Assembly (NCBI GenBank): GCA_029263455.1
Contig: JAJCXM010000038.1
Coordinates: forward strand, 186,001 to 250,000
Length of the DNA stretch: 64,000 nucleotides
From: Holophagae bacterium
GTDB taxonomy: Bacteria > Acidobacteriota > Holophagae > Acanthopleuribacterales > Acanthopleuribacteraceae
Direction of reading: 5' to 3'
Part shown: positions 18,009-28,896 of the stretch, one piece after another
Layout: each line of letters begins with the position of its first letter
How positions within the stretch are numbered: position 1 is the first letter of the stretch
Notes under the pieces: generated by a model
The model's input: only the letters and a program-made list of their open reading frames with translations
Database searches by the model: none
What the model was told of the DNA's origin: nothing
Made by a program: the position numbers and the translations under genes

Positions 18009-19160
18009 ATGGCCAATCAAATCATGCAGAGACAATTGCCATTATGTAGACCCAGTATCACGCAACTTGAAACTAGAGCCGTTCTGGAAGTCATGCAAAG
18101 TGGTTGGCTAACGACGGGTGCCAAGGCGCTCGAATTTGAAGAACGCTTTCGCGCATTTGTCGGTAGCGACTTCGCCGTCGCTGTCACGTCAGGTACGGCT
18201 GCGATGCACGTCGTTTTTCATGGTTTGAACATCGGGCCAGGTGATGAAGTGATTACGCCGTCGTTGACTTGGGTTTCGACGATTAACCTTATTGAGTTGA
18301 TGGGAGCCAAGCCGGTATTTGTGGATGTCGATCGCCATAACCTCATGACTTCGGCTGAGCATATTGAAAAACTGATCACCCGGCGAACGAAAGCCATTGT
18401 GCCCGTTCATTTTGCGGGCGCAGCTTGTGATGTCGATTCGATCAATTCCCTAATTGGCGAGCGGCAAATCACGCTTATTGAAGATACCGCGCATGCGGTG
18501 GGCACCAAATTCAACGAAAAGCAGGTCGGCAGCAAATACAACTCGGTATTTTCGTTTCATGCCATTAAGAATCTGACCACTGGCGAAGGTGGCATGGTTT
18601 GTTCCAACGACCAAGAACTTGTGGAACGCATACGGCGCGTAAAGTTCCACGGTTTGGCCGTTGATGCATTTGACCGTGTTACCCAAGGAAGACGACCTCA
18701 AGCGATGGTGGTCGAGCCTGGCTTCAAATACAACATGACCGATATGTGTGCTGCGCTAGGGCTGGTGCAGCTGGATCGTATTTTTGAGATCAATCAAAAA
18801 CGGTGCGCGCTGGCGCAACACTACCAGCTAAGGATTGCGGGTATCAAAGGCGTCGATCCTCTTTCGGTTCCCGACACAACAACGCATGCGTGGCATTTAT
18901 TTATCGTCCGCGTCACCGCAGAAAAGCACACACGAGAAGAGGTGATGAGTTTCCTGTCGGCACGCGGAATAGGATCAGGCATACACTTTTTGCCCGCTCA
19001 TCAACACCCTTACTATTTAAATAAGTATGGGCCACACAAGCATCTAAAAAATAGCGAATGGAATGGATCGCGCATTATGAGTTTACCCCTTTATCCAGAT
19101 ATGGAGATGGCCGACGTAGACCACATTTGCGACGTTCTGGAAGAGGCGGTCAAACCATGA
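18009..19160 (+). CDS. arnB: UDP-4-keto-pentose (UDP-L-Ara4O) aminotransferase ArnB
   Basis: 383 residues from ATG 18009 (GGAGGG upstream; an in-frame GTG at 17994 is less likely). DegT/DnrJ/EryC1-type PLP aminotransferase: PLP lysine in SFHAIKNLTTGEGGM, GTAAMH cofactor loop, EDTAHA aspartate. ArnB makes UDP-Ara4N from UDP-Ara4-ketopentose and glutamate in the cytoplasm. Length matches the enterobacterial enzyme (about 380). First gene of arnBCADT; its stop overlaps the arnC start by 4 nt. Controlled by the TTCAT-box promoter at 17946. Assignment is strengthened by the operon. Confidence 0.93.
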   Translation: MANQIMQRQLPLCRPSITQLETRAVLEVMQSGWLTTGAKALEFEERFRAFVGSDFAVAVTSGTAAMHVVFHGLNIGPGDEVITPSLTWVSTINLIELMGAKPVFVDVDRHNLMTSAEHIEKLITRRTKAIVPVHFAGAACDVDSINSLIGERQITLIEDTAHAVGTKFNEKQVGSKYNSVFSFHAIKNLTTGEGGMVCSNDQELVERIRRVKFHGLAVDAFDRVTQGRRPQAMVVEPGFKYNMTDMCAALGLVQLDRIFEINQKRCALAQHYQLRIAGIKGVDPLSVPDTTTHAWHLFIVRVTAEKHTREEVMSFLSARGIGSGIHFLPAHQHPYYLNKYGPHKHLKNSEWNGSRIMSLPLYPDMEMADVDHICDVLEEAVKP

Positions 19161-20131
19161 ACAGAATTGAACTATCGGTGGTGATACCGGTTTATAACGA
19201 GGAGTCCAATCTTGGATCGCTAATTGACCGCTGTATGAATGTGCTTTGGAACTGCGGCGTGACATTTGAATTGCTTCTGGTTGATGACGGCAGTGGTGAT
19301 CGTTCTGCACAGATGATAGGTAACGCCGCAGAACATTACGATGAAGTGGTTGGTGTTCTGCTCAATCGCAACTATGGGCAGCACGCAGCGATAATGGCGG
19401 GATTCGAGCATTGTCGTGGCGAAATTGTTGTTACCTTAGACGCCGATCTTCAGAATCCTCCAGAGGAGATACCTCGACTGGTGGAGATGATCAATAAGGG
19501 CCATGATGTGGTCGGCAGTGTTCGACGAAACCGCAAGGACAGTTTTTTCAGACGTTTAGCATCGTCGGCTGTCAATTGGGTGATTCGACGTTCAACCGGT
19601 ATTGGCATGCGAGATTATGGCTGCATGCTGCGCGCTTATAGGCGAGATATTATTGACGCCATATTAGCTTGTCGTGAAAAAACGACCTTTATCCCTGTGT
19701 TGGCAAACTCATTTGCCAGTTCGCCAGCTGAGGTTGAGGTGAAACACGACAGTCGACGTGACGGCGAAAGCAAATACAACCTGTTCCGACTGATCACATT
19801 GCAATTTGATCTCATCACCAGCATGACAACCTTCCCAATTCGTATGTTGACGTTTATCGGTATTGTCTTGGCCGGGATCGGACTTGGTTTGTCGTTACTC
19901 ATTCTTGTCCTAAGGCTTGTCTATGGTCCGACATGGGCTGTTGGCGGTGTATTTACGTTGATGGCGGTTGTATTGGCCTTTATGGGCATTCAGCTTCTTA
20001 GTCTGGGGCTCATTGGGGAATACATTGGCAGGGTATTTGTGCAAGTTCGAGATCGACCAGCCTTTTGGGTTAAGCAAGTCGTCGGACTAAATGTCCATAA
20101 GAAAATCAAGAAAATTGGGGAGGTCGTCTAA
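19157..20131 (+). CDS. arnC: Undecaprenyl-phosphate Ara4FN transferase ArnC
   Basis: 324 residues from ATG 19157, overlapping the arnB stop (ATGA). GT2 domain with [18 protein letters not shown] and [14 protein letters not shown], followed by two C-terminal membrane segments (about residues 230-260 and 270-295), exactly the ArnC/DPM1-like layout. It moves formylated Ara4N from UDP to undecaprenyl phosphate at the inner face of the inner membrane. The stop codon shares one base with the arnA start. The in-frame sequence upstream of 19157 lies inside arnB and is not part of this gene. Confidence 0.93.
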   Translation: MNRIELSVVIPVYNEESNLGSLIDRCMNVLWNCGVTFELLLVDDGSGDRSAQMIGNAAEHYDEVVGVLLNRNYGQHAAIMAGFEHCRGEIVVTLDADLQNPPEEIPRLVEMINKGHDVVGSVRRNRKDSFFRRLASSAVNWVIRRSTGIGMRDYGCMLRAYRRDIIDAILACREKTTFIPVLANSFASSPAEVEVKHDSRRDGESKYNLFRLITLQFDLITSMTTFPIRMLTFIGIVLAGIGLGLSLLILVLRLVYGPTWAVGGVFTLMAVVLAFMGIQLLSLGLIGEYIGRVFVQVRDRPAFWVKQVVGLNVHKKIKKIGEVV

Positions 20132-22128
20132 TGAAGGCCATCGTTTTTGCGTATCACAACATGGGATGCATTGGCTTGGAATTGGTCCAGAAAGCTGGCT
20201 TCGATGTAGCTGCAGTATTTACCCACGCTGATGACCCTAATGAAAATCGTTGGTTCGAGTCGGTGGCGGAAAAGGCTAGTGAGTTGAACATACCAGCCTA
20301 TGCGCCTGCTGATGTGAATGACGCGGTCTGGATCCAAGAAATAGCTAATCTCAAAGCCGACGTCATTTTCTCTTTTTATTATCGACACTTGATCAAAAAA
20401 GAGATATTGGATTTGGTGCCGATGGGTGGGTTTAACTTACACGGCTCGTTGCTGCCACAATATCGAGGTCGCTGTCCAGTGAATTGGGTGCTTGCCCGTG
20501 GAGAATCTCAGACCGGCGTGACCCTTCATGCCATGACCGAGCGCGCTGACCAGGGTGCTATTGTCGATCAATGCGTCGTCGACATTGACGAAGATGATGA
20601 TGCTCGGAGTTTGTTTGTGAAGCTAGAACTGAGCGCACAGCAATTACTGAAACGAACTCTGCCCTCCATATACTGCAATCAATTTCAGCTAAATACTCAG
20701 GATGAAAGCCAAGCCAGTTATTTCGGTGGTCGGAGCCCAAAAGACGGGAAAATAAATTGGGACATGCCAGCCAGTGATATTAGAAACCTAGTCAGAGCTG
20801 TCACAGATCCTTATCCGGGCGCCTTCACCTATTTCAATCGCGAGAAGATATTCGTTTGGAAGGCTCTGGTTGTCGCCCAAAGCACACGTGCAACACCGGG
20901 GACCGTCATCAGCACTTCGCCTTGGACCGTAGCTTGTGGCGATCAAGCGCTTGTGATTGAGCAGGCCCAGCTGTCAGGAGATATTAAGCTATCTGGTTCA
21001 GAGTTGTGTTCTCGGCTAGGCGCAATTGAGAATCGACAACTCGGCGTTGAACCCAAGTCTGACAAGAAGAAGACGCGCGTTTTGATTCTTGGTGTTAATG
21101 GGTTTATTGGCAATCATCTGACGGAGCGCTTATTGCGCGAAGAGAACTATGAAGTCTATGGCCTAGACCTCGATTCCTGCAGCTTAGAGCGCTTCAAGGG
21201 CCACCCGAATTTCCATTTCTTTGAAGGAGACATTTCCATTCATCGTGAGTGGATCGAATATCACGTGCGTAAATGTGACGTGGTGATCCCGTTAGTGGCC
21301 ATTGCCACACCCATTGAATACACGCGTAATCCGCTACGTGTTTTTGAATTAGATTTTGAAGAGAATTTACGCATCGTTCGCTACTGCGTCGAGTATAAGA
21401 AACGATTGATTTTTCCGTCGACGTCAGAAGTCTATGGCATGTGCCAAGATGAACGATTTGATGAACAGCAGTCTAACTTTGTGTTGGGTCCCATCGAAAA
21501 ACAGCGTTGGATTTACTCATGTAGTAAACAATTGCTGGATCGTGTCATTTGGGCCTATGGGCAACAGACGGGATTGGATTTTACCTTGTTCAGACCCTTT
21601 AACTGGGTGGGACCACGCCTGGATTCTCTAGAATCCGCACGAGTTGGTAGTTCGCGAGTCGTGACTCAGTTCATCTTGAATTTGGTTGAGGGATCACCCA
21701 TCCAACTCGTTGGCGGGGGAAACCAATGTCGATGTTTCACCGACGTTGGCGATGGCGTAGAAGGCCTATTTCGGATCATCGAAAACAAGAATCAGGCGGC
21801 ATCGGGAAAAATCTTCAACTTAGGTGCGCCTAATAATGTAGCCAGCATTCGTGAATTAGCAGAATTACTGATTGATCTGTTCGCCAGGCACCCATTGGCG
21901 GCAGACTTCCCGGTTGCAAGTGGCGTGCGAGTGGTAGATGAAAGGACTTTTTATGGTTCTGGATACCAAGACCTCATTCACAGAAAACCATCGATCAGCG
22001 AAGCAAAGAAATACTTGAAATGGGCGCCACGTGTTGCTCTTCGAGACGCGATCGAAAATACACTGGACTACTTTATCTATTCAGCGATTGAAGAGAGGCA
22101 GTTCCTTGAAACTAGCGCTGCGCATTGA
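20131..22128 (+). CDS. arnA: Bifunctional UDP-Ara4N formyltransferase / UDP-GlcA dehydrogenase ArnA
   Basis: 665 residues (E. coli ArnA has 660). N-terminal formyltransferase (about 1-300) with [19 protein letters not shown], holding the catalytic Asn and His. The C-terminal short-chain dehydrogenase part (about 315-655) has the NAD motif [10 protein letters not shown] and the Y-x-x-x-K pair in YSCSKQ. The C-terminal domain oxidatively decarboxylates UDP-glucuronate to UDP-Ara4O; the N-terminal domain formylates UDP-Ara4N. Both domains look complete, so the pathway can run without a separate dehydrogenase. Confidence 0.95.
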   Translation: MKAIVFAYHNMGCIGLELVQKAGFDVAAVFTHADDPNENRWFESVAEKASELNIPAYAPADVNDAVWIQEIANLKADVIFSFYYRHLIKKEILDLVPMGGFNLHGSLLPQYRGRCPVNWVLARGESQTGVTLHAMTERADQGAIVDQCVVDIDEDDDARSLFVKLELSAQQLLKRTLPSIYCNQFQLNTQDESQASYFGGRSPKDGKINWDMPASDIRNLVRAVTDPYPGAFTYFNREKIFVWKALVVAQSTRATPGTVISTSPWTVACGDQALVIEQAQLSGDIKLSGSELCSRLGAIENRQLGVEPKSDKKKTRVLILGVNGFIGNHLTERLLREENYEVYGLDLDSCSLERFKGHPNFHFFEGDISIHREWIEYHVRKCDVVIPLVAIATPIEYTRNPLRVFELDFEENLRIVRYCVEYKKRLIFPSTSEVYGMCQDERFDEQQSNFVLGPIEKQRWIYSCSKQLLDRVIWAYGQQTGLDFTLFRPFNWVGPRLDSLESARVGSSRVVTQFILNLVEGSPIQLVGGGNQCRCFTDVGDGVEGLFRIIENKNQAASGKIFNLGAPNNVASIRELAELLIDLFARHPLAADFPVASGVRVVDERTFYGSGYQDLIHRKPSISEAKKYLKWAPRVALRDAIENTLDYFIYSAIEERQFLETSAAH

Positions 22129-23005
22129 CGTCGACACACTAAGAGGCACGCTTATTGGCGTACCGCAGCTTGTAAAGATATTGGCTGAACTTGACGTCAA
22201 AGCTACGTTCTATTTCTCGGTAGGACCTGACAATATGGGCCGTCACGTGTGGCGGCTTATTAGGCCGAAATTTGCCATGAAGATGATGCGCACCAATGCC
22301 AATCGGCTTTATGGCTGGCGAACTTTACTGAACGGTACCTTTTGGCCCGGCCCCATGATCGGGGAAAAAGCAGCCGATGAAATTCGTGAGGTAGCAGATG
22401 CGGGTCACGAAGTCGGGATCCATGCGTGGGATCACCATGGCTGGCAGAGACGGACAGACCTAGATTCAAAAAGGGAAGTTAATGGCGATTTGATCAGAGC
22501 TTATGGCGCTTTGAAAGAGATCGTGGGCGATCGCATCAGCTCATCGGCTACGCCAGCCTGGATGACGAGTGAAGAGGTCTGCAGACAGAAACTGCAGTTT
22601 CCCTTTCAATTCAATTCTGACTGCCGGGGCTACAGCGCCTTTCGACCGCAACTGAGCCGCGATGAAATAGGCCAAATTCAGATTCCAACCACGCTACCCA
22701 CCTACGATGAAATGGCTGGAATAGGTAACATGGGTGCAAGCGGATTCTTTGCTCACATCAAGAGTCTGCTTCTTTCGGATTCAATGAATGTCTATACGGC
22801 ACATGCTGAAGTCGAAGGCATGTCTCTGGCTGAGCCATTCAAATCCTTCCTTAAGGACAGCATCGCTAGCGGGTTTGAGATATGTCACTTAGGCAAAATA
22901 GTGCGCGATATGGACACTGAAGCGCCGCTTTCAACGTTGCAACGACGTGCCTTAAAGGGCCGAGATGGTTGGCTGTCATGGCAGGCCGAATGCCCTGTGA
23001 AATAG
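22106..23005 (+). CDS. arnD: Ara4FN-undecaprenyl-phosphate deformylase ArnD
   Basis: 299 residues from a TTG start at 22106, chosen because LALRIDVDT aligns with the usual N-terminus and AGAGGC lies upstream; it overlaps the arnA end by 23 nt. NodB-like polysaccharide deacetylase fold: metal aspartate in RIDVDT, the [15 protein letters not shown] block, and HAWDHHGWQ with the H-x-x-x-H metal pair. ArnD removes the formyl group so that the lipid carrier can be used by ArnT. Length is normal (about 296). Confidence 0.93.
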   Translation: MKLALRIDVDTLRGTLIGVPQLVKILAELDVKATFYFSVGPDNMGRHVWRLIRPKFAMKMMRTNANRLYGWRTLLNGTFWPGPMIGEKAADEIREVADAGHEVGIHAWDHHGWQRRTDLDSKREVNGDLIRAYGALKEIVGDRISSSATPAWMTSEEVCRQKLQFPFQFNSDCRGYSAFRPQLSRDEIGQIQIPTTLPTYDEMAGIGNMGASGFFAHIKSLLLSDSMNVYTAHAEVEGMSLAEPFKSFLKDSIASGFEICHLGKIVRDMDTEAPLSTLQRRALKGRDGWLSWQAECPVK

Positions 23006-23013
23006 ATCCCAGT

Positions 23014-24654
23014 ATGAAGTGGCAGAAAGGCACCTTCTGGCTCTTGTTTATGGCCATTTATGGGGTTGGAATTGGATACCTTCCTCTATTCATGCCAGAT
23101 GAGACACGCTATGCGGAAATACCGCGTGAAATGTTAGAGGCAAAAAACTGGTCGGTTCCGACTCTGAACGGATTGCCCTATTTCGAAAAACCGGTATTGG
23201 GTTATTGGGCCGTCGCTTGTTCGATGGCGGTGTTTGGCGAAACTGAGCTTGCCGTTCGCTTACCTGCGGCGTTGGCCGTGCTTTTGACTGCTCTGGTTAT
23301 GGCTAGATTTATGCAATTCGTGGGTTTTGGGGCCTATCGCTATCAAGCAGCGATCGTCTTTATGAGCTGCTTATTGGTGGCTTGTTTGGGTCGACTCGCC
23401 CTGTTGGATAGTCTTTTTAGCCTGTGCGTTTGTTTGAGTGTGGTTTTGTATTTTGTAGGCAGCAATATAACAAGCGGGCGCCAGTCGGCGTGGGTTTTTG
23501 CCGCAGGTGCTGCCGCGGGTTTAGCCTTCTTGGTAAAAGGATTTCTCGGGTTTTTGTTACCTGCCTTGATTCTAGGACCGTTTTTTGTATGGCAAGGCAT
23601 GGTGAAATCCACGCTGTCTCGCGTTCATTGGGCGATTTTTGGGGCGCTGATTGTTCCTTTGCCGTGGGCGTTAATGGTTCATGCTCAGGAAGCAGATTTT
23701 TGGCGCTATTTCATTTGGGTAGAACATATTCAACGTTTCTTTTCGGCTCCAAAATCTCAACATCCTGAGCCTTGGTGGTATTACTTGCCCGCACTTGGCG
23801 TTGGAACATTTCCCTGGGTATTCTATTTAATCGGAAAGATCCGTCTAAAAATGAGCGCGCCAATGGAAACGCGATTTGTTCGGTTACTCTTATGCTGGAT
23901 TCTGTTTCCAGTGGCGTTCTTCAGTATTTCGTCCGGCAAATTATTGACCTACGTCTTGCCCGTTTTCCCCGCATTTGCCATGCTCCTATGTGTCATTGCC
24001 AAGACCAGGTCCATGAAGACGCTCGCATTCCCCAGGCACGTGCATTTATGGATTGGAATGTCAATTATTGGGCTGGGTTTAACGACAATGATTGTCAGCT
24101 CGTTCAGTTTTTATCAGCCCAATGAATCAGGAACGGCACAGCTATTTAGCTGGGTTATTGTTGCAGTTGGCGCTCTCGTGGTCTGGTCAAGAAATACAAA
24201 CAGGTCCTCTCTTGGCATTGCTCTGGCCATGGCTACGTTCATGGTTTCGCTGCCCTGGATTTTGCCAACTAAACTGATGGAACGTAAGGCACCGGTCGAA
24301 TTGATCGAACAGTCCCACGTTCACTTGAATGACCAAATGACGATCGTTTCCGATAGTTCCATGATCCATTCCGTCAATTGGACACTCAAACGCAAATGCC
24401 TGTACATGATCGGTGATCGCGGGGAACTTGATTATGGGCTCAACTATCATCCTCAATTGTGGCTCCAAGAATCTGAATTCAAAGATCTTATCTTGGCCAG
24501 TGCCGAACATGGTTTGGCGTTGTTTACGACCCAAAAAACACTTGCTACCCTTAACGTTCCGACACCGGATTTACAGTCTGGTAACCAGAAATTTGTCTAT
24601 TTAATTTGGAAACCCATTGTTCGAAGTTCAAGTTCTCCGCGGCCATCGAGTTAA
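23014..24654 (+). CDS. arnT: Lipid A Ara4N transferase ArnT
   Basis: 546 residues taking the ATG at 23014 (in-frame ATGs at 22978 and 22990 are alternatives; none has a strong ribosome-binding site). About 12 membrane segments. First periplasmic loop: MPDETRYAEIPREML with the catalytic-type Asp-Glu, then YFEKPVLGYW. ArnT moves Ara4N to lipid A phosphates, lowering surface charge and giving resistance to cationic peptides. It closes arnBCADT. No arnE/arnF flippase genes follow: the next gene is the PAP2 phosphatase with its own promoter. A paralogue is at 15011. Confidence 0.93.
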   Translation: MKWQKGTFWLLFMAIYGVGIGYLPLFMPDETRYAEIPREMLEAKNWSVPTLNGLPYFEKPVLGYWAVACSMAVFGETELAVRLPAALAVLLTALVMARFMQFVGFGAYRYQAAIVFMSCLLVACLGRLALLDSLFSLCVCLSVVLYFVGSNITSGRQSAWVFAAGAAAGLAFLVKGFLGFLLPALILGPFFVWQGMVKSTLSRVHWAIFGALIVPLPWALMVHAQEADFWRYFIWVEHIQRFFSAPKSQHPEPWWYYLPALGVGTFPWVFYLIGKIRLKMSAPMETRFVRLLLCWILFPVAFFSISSGKLLTYVLPVFPAFAMLLCVIAKTRSMKTLAFPRHVHLWIGMSIIGLGLTTMIVSSFSFYQPNESGTAQLFSWVIVAVGALVVWSRNTNRSSLGIALAMATFMVSLPWILPTKLMERKAPVELIEQSHVHLNDQMTIVSDSSMIHSVNWTLKRKCLYMIGDRGELDYGLNYHPQLWLQESEFKDLILASAEHGLALFTTQKTLATLNVPTPDLQSGNQKFVYLIWKPIVRSSSSPRPSS

Positions 24655-24777
24655 CTGCCTTTAACGTCTGAAACAGATTGAGCCCTTTTTGATTTCCATT
24701 TGGAATTCAAGGGCAAGGTGTGTGTTTATGTATCTAGCTGTTGTTAATGTGGTTATGTTAGTTTTTTTGCTTGGTCA

Positions 24778-24811
24778 TCTTCATGTAGAGTTCATTTAGC
24801 GAAGTTAGTCT
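24778..24811 (+). promoter_or_regulatory. TTCAT-box promoter of the PAP2 phosphatase
   Basis: TCTTCAT (24778-24784), 4 bp, AGTTCAT (24789-24795), 10-bp spacer, TAGTCT (24806-24811) as -10. The second half-site deviates in its first two bases but keeps the TTCAT core at the 11-bp period. AAGGAGG and a GTG start (24836) follow. Confidence 0.6.
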
Positions 24812-24835
24812 AAGGGCATCTTAAGGAGGTGCCCC

Positions 24836-25747
24836 GTGCACGTACTTTGCTTATTGCTTTTTCAGACGGTTCAATTTGAGGATTCAAACGCCATTGAACC
24901 TATTCGCGCACGAGATGCCTGGCAATTTGTTTCGTTCAAAATTGCTGAGAACATGCCTATGACCCCAGAAGGTATTGAGTTTTCTGGGCAGGACTCAAAC
25001 GAACCAAATTTTGGGTCGATGTTGTGGCAGGATACGGTGGATGTGTTGAAAACTCCATTACGTTGGAACCAGGGCGATCTTCTTGAGATGGGCTCTTTGG
25101 TTGCCGGAATCGCGCTGGTGAATCAATTCGATGATCAAATCATGGATTTTTCGCAGAGTAATAACAATCCCGCATTGAATTTCACGTCAAAAGAGATAGG
25201 GCGGTTCGGTGAAGAGTATTCGTTTGCAACCTTAGCCGCATTCTACTTGTCGGGGAAATTATTTAAGGATGAAAAGGCAGTCATGGTTGCCAAAGATGGA
25301 TTGATCGCCAGCATTATCGCGGCGGGTGTTGTTACCCCCTTGATCAAGGAGGCTGGGGGGCGCGTTCGGCCTCGTGACCAAACGGGCGAAGGTGATTTTC
25401 AACCATTTAGCGGCAATCACTCGTTCCCCTCGGGTCATACAACTCAAGCCTTCGCGATTGCAAGCGTCATATCAGAACACTACACAAATCCTTGGGCAAG
25501 GGGTGCTAGTTACGGTCTGGCGTCGCTAGTAGGTTTGTCGCGTATCCAGGATGACGCTCATTACGCTTCTGATGTGGTGGCCGGCGCTGCGATAGGATTT
25601 TTGATTGGACGAAAAGTTGTGCGATTGAATTTGGGTAAACGAGATAGGATCACCATTGACGCCAGTGTGTCTGATGGCTATTTGGGCGTTCGCATCCGTG
25701 TACCACAAGAACGTCGAGGAATCCGAGAGCTACTTGGATTTGATTAA
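24836..25747 (+). CDS. PAP2-superfamily membrane phosphatase
   Basis: 303 residues from GTG 24836 with AAGGAGG 6 nt upstream. All three PAP2 signatures are intact: KEAGGRVRP (near 177), PSGH (near 197) and SRIQDDAHYASD (near 235-246). Such enzymes act at the periplasmic side on lipid phosphates: lipid A 1- or 4'-phosphate (LpxE/LpxF-like), undecaprenyl pyrophosphate or phosphatidylglycerol phosphate. Its place after arnT and the shared promoter box favour a lipid A or lipid-carrier substrate, but the sequence alone does not decide. The last 138 bp recur at 30352-30489. Confidence 0.85.
   Translation: MHVLCLLLFQTVQFEDSNAIEPIRARDAWQFVSFKIAENMPMTPEGIEFSGQDSNEPNFGSMLWQDTVDVLKTPLRWNQGDLLEMGSLVAGIALVNQFDDQIMDFSQSNNNPALNFTSKEIGRFGEEYSFATLAAFYLSGKLFKDEKAVMVAKDGLIASIIAAGVVTPLIKEAGGRVRPRDQTGEGDFQPFSGNHSFPSGHTTQAFAIASVISEHYTNPWARGASYGLASLVGLSRIQDDAHYASDVVAGAAIGFLIGRKVVRLNLGKRDRITIDASVSDGYLGVRIRVPQERRGIRELLGFD
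25606..25743 (+). repeat. 138-bp direct repeat, left copy (3' end of PAP2 gene)
   Basis: Identical to 30352-30489 except for one base (T at 25714, C at 30460): 137 of 138. The two copies are in the same orientation, offset by 4,746 bp, and bracket the RND operon. Identity stops abruptly two bases before the PAP2 stop codon region on the right. Confidence 0.95.
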
Positions 25748-25833
25748 TAGCATGTGCGATTGCTCGCTAGCATCGTTTTCGATTGACATGTGCGCTGGCG
25801 TAGAAGAAATGGCGTTCAGGGCTAATTTTGGCC

Positions 25834-28800
25834 TCAGGACCTGCGGCCGAAAAGACGATAAAGCACAGGTACCGCAAATAGCGTCAGCAGACTCGAAAAG
25901 GCCAAGCCAAATACGATCGCTATGGCGACGGGTCCCCAGATCAATGATTTCCCGCCTAAACCAGTCGCCAACGAGAACAGGCCCGCCATCGTCGTTAAGG
26001 TGGTGATCATAATGGGAACAACTCGCCGTTTTGAGGCATAAATCACGGCGTTAGTCACGTTCATGCCTTCCTGTAATCGAGAATTAGCCGCGGAAATCAA
26101 GACAATAGATGCGTTGACGGCTATTCCCGTTAATGCCACCACGCCATACAGCGTGAACAAACTCAGTGGATTGCCGGTTAGCCATAAGCCAAATACAACA
26201 CCTGTGAATGCCATCGGGATTGTACTCAGGATGAGTAGTGGCTGGAAGTAGCTTTTGAATTGGGTGCCAATAATCAAATAGATCAATAAGACGCCGAAAA
26301 TGAATAGAACACGCATGGCGTCAAGACTCTCTTGAATATCATCGAGTTCGCCAGAAAAATCCAGATCAATATTTGGATGTCGTAGTGAGCGTGATTCCCA
26401 TGCCTTAAGTAACATGGCGTTCGCGCTTACGGTGTCGATGACGTGCTCGTCTAAGTCCGCTTCCACACTGATGCTGCGCCTGTAGTTGTAGTGACGAATT
26501 TCACCTCGCCCTTGCCTGTGGTTGACCTCTACAAGCTCGCTAAGGGGAATTTCGAAACCAGCGCCATTGGGGATCAGCGTTCGCAATATCTCGTTGGGGT
26601 CGGTCACGACTTTAGGTTTGGCACGCACGCGCACTTCTAATTCTTCGCCGCGATCTTGCATGGCTGCTACGACTTCGCCATCAACCATTAACCTCAAATC
26701 ACGTGCTAGTGATCCTGGGTCCATCTCTGTATCTTTTAACGCTTTGAGATTATAGGTCATGGCCAATTCGGAACGGCCCGGAATCGCGTCGTCGGTGATA
26801 TCAAGGACGCCGTTGATATCTGCAAGAATGGTTTTGATTTCAGCGACCGCCGCCTCGATCTCGTCAAAATCATCACCGCGAACTTTGACATTGATGGGTT
26901 TGGTCGTTGGCGGGCCACCCTCAATTCTCAGAAAAGCAACATTGGAGGCACCGGACACAGCCATTAAGTCTGCGCGCATCTCTTCAATTATTTCGTGAAC
27001 ACCACGCATGCCATTCTTTTTGGGATTTAAGCTGACTAGAACTTGTCCATATTGGTCGCCAAACAAGGGTTCAATTTCTGTAAACAACTGACCCGAGTAG
27101 CTGACCACTGCCCGCCGTTCGTGCTCTTGCAAATGGCTGCGAACAATGGTTTCGAGTTCATTGGCTTTCTTCAACGTATCTTGCAGATTGGTGCCTTTTG
27201 GCATCTCCAAGCTGACGTAGAAAATGCGAAGTGGGTCGCTTGCGAAGAAATCGACGCGGATCTTGCCGGAACCAACCGCTAGAACGGCGACACTAAATAA
27301 AACAAAGACCACGCCGAGGGTGATATACCAGTAGCGCATAGATTTGATGAGCAATCGCGTGTAGATAATTCGAACTCCGTGGTTAAAACGGCGTCTTAAG
27401 CGTTGAAGTCTAGAATTTGAGTTCACTTTTTTCAGGCTTAGTATGTGTGCAGGCAACATCCAGTAGGATTCAACCAAGCTCAACAATAACGCCACCGACA
27501 CCACGACGGGCACAACGCCCATGAACTTACCGACAATGCCAGGCATGAGCAGTAAGGGAAGAAAAGCGGCCATAGTGGTAAGCACTGAGGTGGTCACAGG
27601 AGGGACAACTTCTTTGAGCGCTAAGGAAACGGCAGCCATTCTTGACTCGCCGCGATTGATGCGATGGTAAATGTTCTCAACGACAACGACGGCATCATCT
27701 ACTAACATTCCCAGTGAAATCACAACTCCCAGAAGCACCATAACGTTGAGGGTGTGTCCCATTAGGGCCAAGATCCAGAAGGTCCCGCAAAGGATAAATG
27801 GAATGCCGATGCACACCAGTCCGGCTATTCGAAAACCTAAGAACGCCCAAGAGACAAGGAGAACCAGGATCAAACCGACTACTGCATTGTTCTGCATGAC
27901 GCTAATGGCATTACGAGTCGTTTCGGTCTGATCGTCGGCAAGGATGACGGTTACGCCAGTCTGTGGTTGGTAACGGTTGCTTTCGGCGACGTAGTCCTTG
28001 ATTCGTTCCACCAGTTCGATGGTATTGGTACCCTCTTTTTTTGTGATCGCAAACATGATGGCTGGCTTACCGTTAAAACTGACCATGCGACTCGGCTTCT
28101 CGCGGCCCCGCCTTACTTCGGCCACCTCACCTAGCTCTACGGGTCCGTGTGCGCCGAGAATCGGCAAACGAGCTAGGTAGCTGGGGTCCGAATCGGTTCC
28201 AATGAGACGGATAAGCCATTCTTCTGAACCCACCTTTTGAGTTCCGGCCGGAGTGTCTTTGAAATAGGATTGAACCGTGTTGGCCAAATCACTCGGCCGT
28301 ATGCCCAATCCGTTGAGTTTGGCGGGCTCAAATAGGACTTGCAGTTCTGGCTCTAATAGCCCTGTAGGTGTGGCTTTATCAACGCCCTTGATTCGTTCGA
28401 GGTCTTTACGTGCTCGCTCAGCCATGCGTCGCAGATTCTCGTCATCTGCAGGGCCAGTCATGATAACCGTGGCAGCGGGAAACCCGTTGGCGGAGGTTAT
28501 TTCCAGAATTTCGGGGTCTTCTATTTCTGTTGGCAGTTCATCTTGTTTGTTTTGGATTTCGCGCCTTAAGTCAGTCACCCGCTTATCGAATGTGCGTGAC
28601 GAAATATCATTAAATCGCACGAGAATACTAGATACAGATTCACGGGAAGTTGCCGACACAAAACGGATATCTGACACGCGTCGCAGCACATCCTCAATGG
28701 GATCTGTTACCCTTTTTTCCACGTCTTCAGCGGATGCACCGGGCATAAGTGTTGTAATTTGGATCCAATTGAAATTGACGGTGGGATCCTGCTCCCTGGG

Positions 28801-28896
28801 CATCATGCTGTAGTAGATAGCACCCACAACCAACACCAACACAAAGGTCATGTTGGCCAGTACATGATTCTCAAGGAAACGCTGCATAAATCTCAT
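25834..28896 (-). CDS. RND-family efflux transporter (AcrB/HAE1-like inner-membrane pump)
   Basis: 1020 residues, the usual length. First membrane helix near residues 10-30, then a large periplasmic domain, a 5-helix block with the proton-relay pair in GMLVDDAVVVVEN, a second periplasmic domain, and a final helix block. Proton-driven export of drugs or other amphiphiles across the envelope. Starts with ATGA overlap to the upstream membrane-fusion gene, so both are co-translated. No TolC-type outer-membrane channel is encoded nearby. Flanked by the 138-bp direct repeat, which may mark acquisition as a cassette. Confidence 0.93.
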   Translation of the reverse strand: MRFMQRFLENHVLANMTFVLVLVVGAIYYSMMPREQDPTVNFNWIQITTLMPGASAEDVEKRVTDPIEDVLRRVSDIRFVSATSRESVSSILVRFNDISSRTFDKRVTDLRREIQNKQDELPTEIEDPEILEITSANGFPAATVIMTGPADDENLRRMAERARKDLERIKGVDKATPTGLLEPELQVLFEPAKLNGLGIRPSDLANTVQSYFKDTPAGTQKVGSEEWLIRLIGTDSDPSYLARLPILGAHGPVELGEVAEVRRGREKPSRMVSFNGKPAIMFAITKKEGTNTIELVERIKDYVAESNRYQPQTGVTVILADDQTETTRNAISVMQNNAVVGLILVLLVSWAFLGFRIAGLVCIGIPFILCGTFWILALMGHTLNVMVLLGVVISLGMLVDDAVVVVENIYHRINRGESRMAAVSLALKEVVPPVTTSVLTTMAAFLPLLLMPGIVGKFMGVVPVVVSVALLLSLVESYWMLPAHILSLKKVNSNSRLQRLRRRFNHGVRIIYTRLLIKSMRYWYITLGVVFVLFSVAVLAVGSGKIRVDFFASDPLRIFYVSLEMPKGTNLQDTLKKANELETIVRSHLQEHERRAVVSYSGQLFTEIEPLFGDQYGQVLVSLNPKKNGMRGVHEIIEEMRADLMAVSGASNVAFLRIEGGPPTTKPINVKVRGDDFDEIEAAVAEIKTILADINGVLDITDDAIPGRSELAMTYNLKALKDTEMDPGSLARDLRLMVDGEVVAAMQDRGEELEVRVRAKPKVVTDPNEILRTLIPNGAGFEIPLSELVEVNHRQGRGEIRHYNYRRSISVEADLDEHVIDTVSANAMLLKAWESRSLRHPNIDLDFSGELDDIQESLDAMRVLFIFGVLLIYLIIGTQFKSYFQPLLILSTIPMAFTGVVFGLWLTGNPLSLFTLYGVVALTGIAVNASIVLISAANSRLQEGMNVTNAVIYASKRRVVPIMITTLTTMAGLFSLATGLGGKSLIWGPVAIAIVFGLAFSSLLTLFAVPVLYRLFGRRS

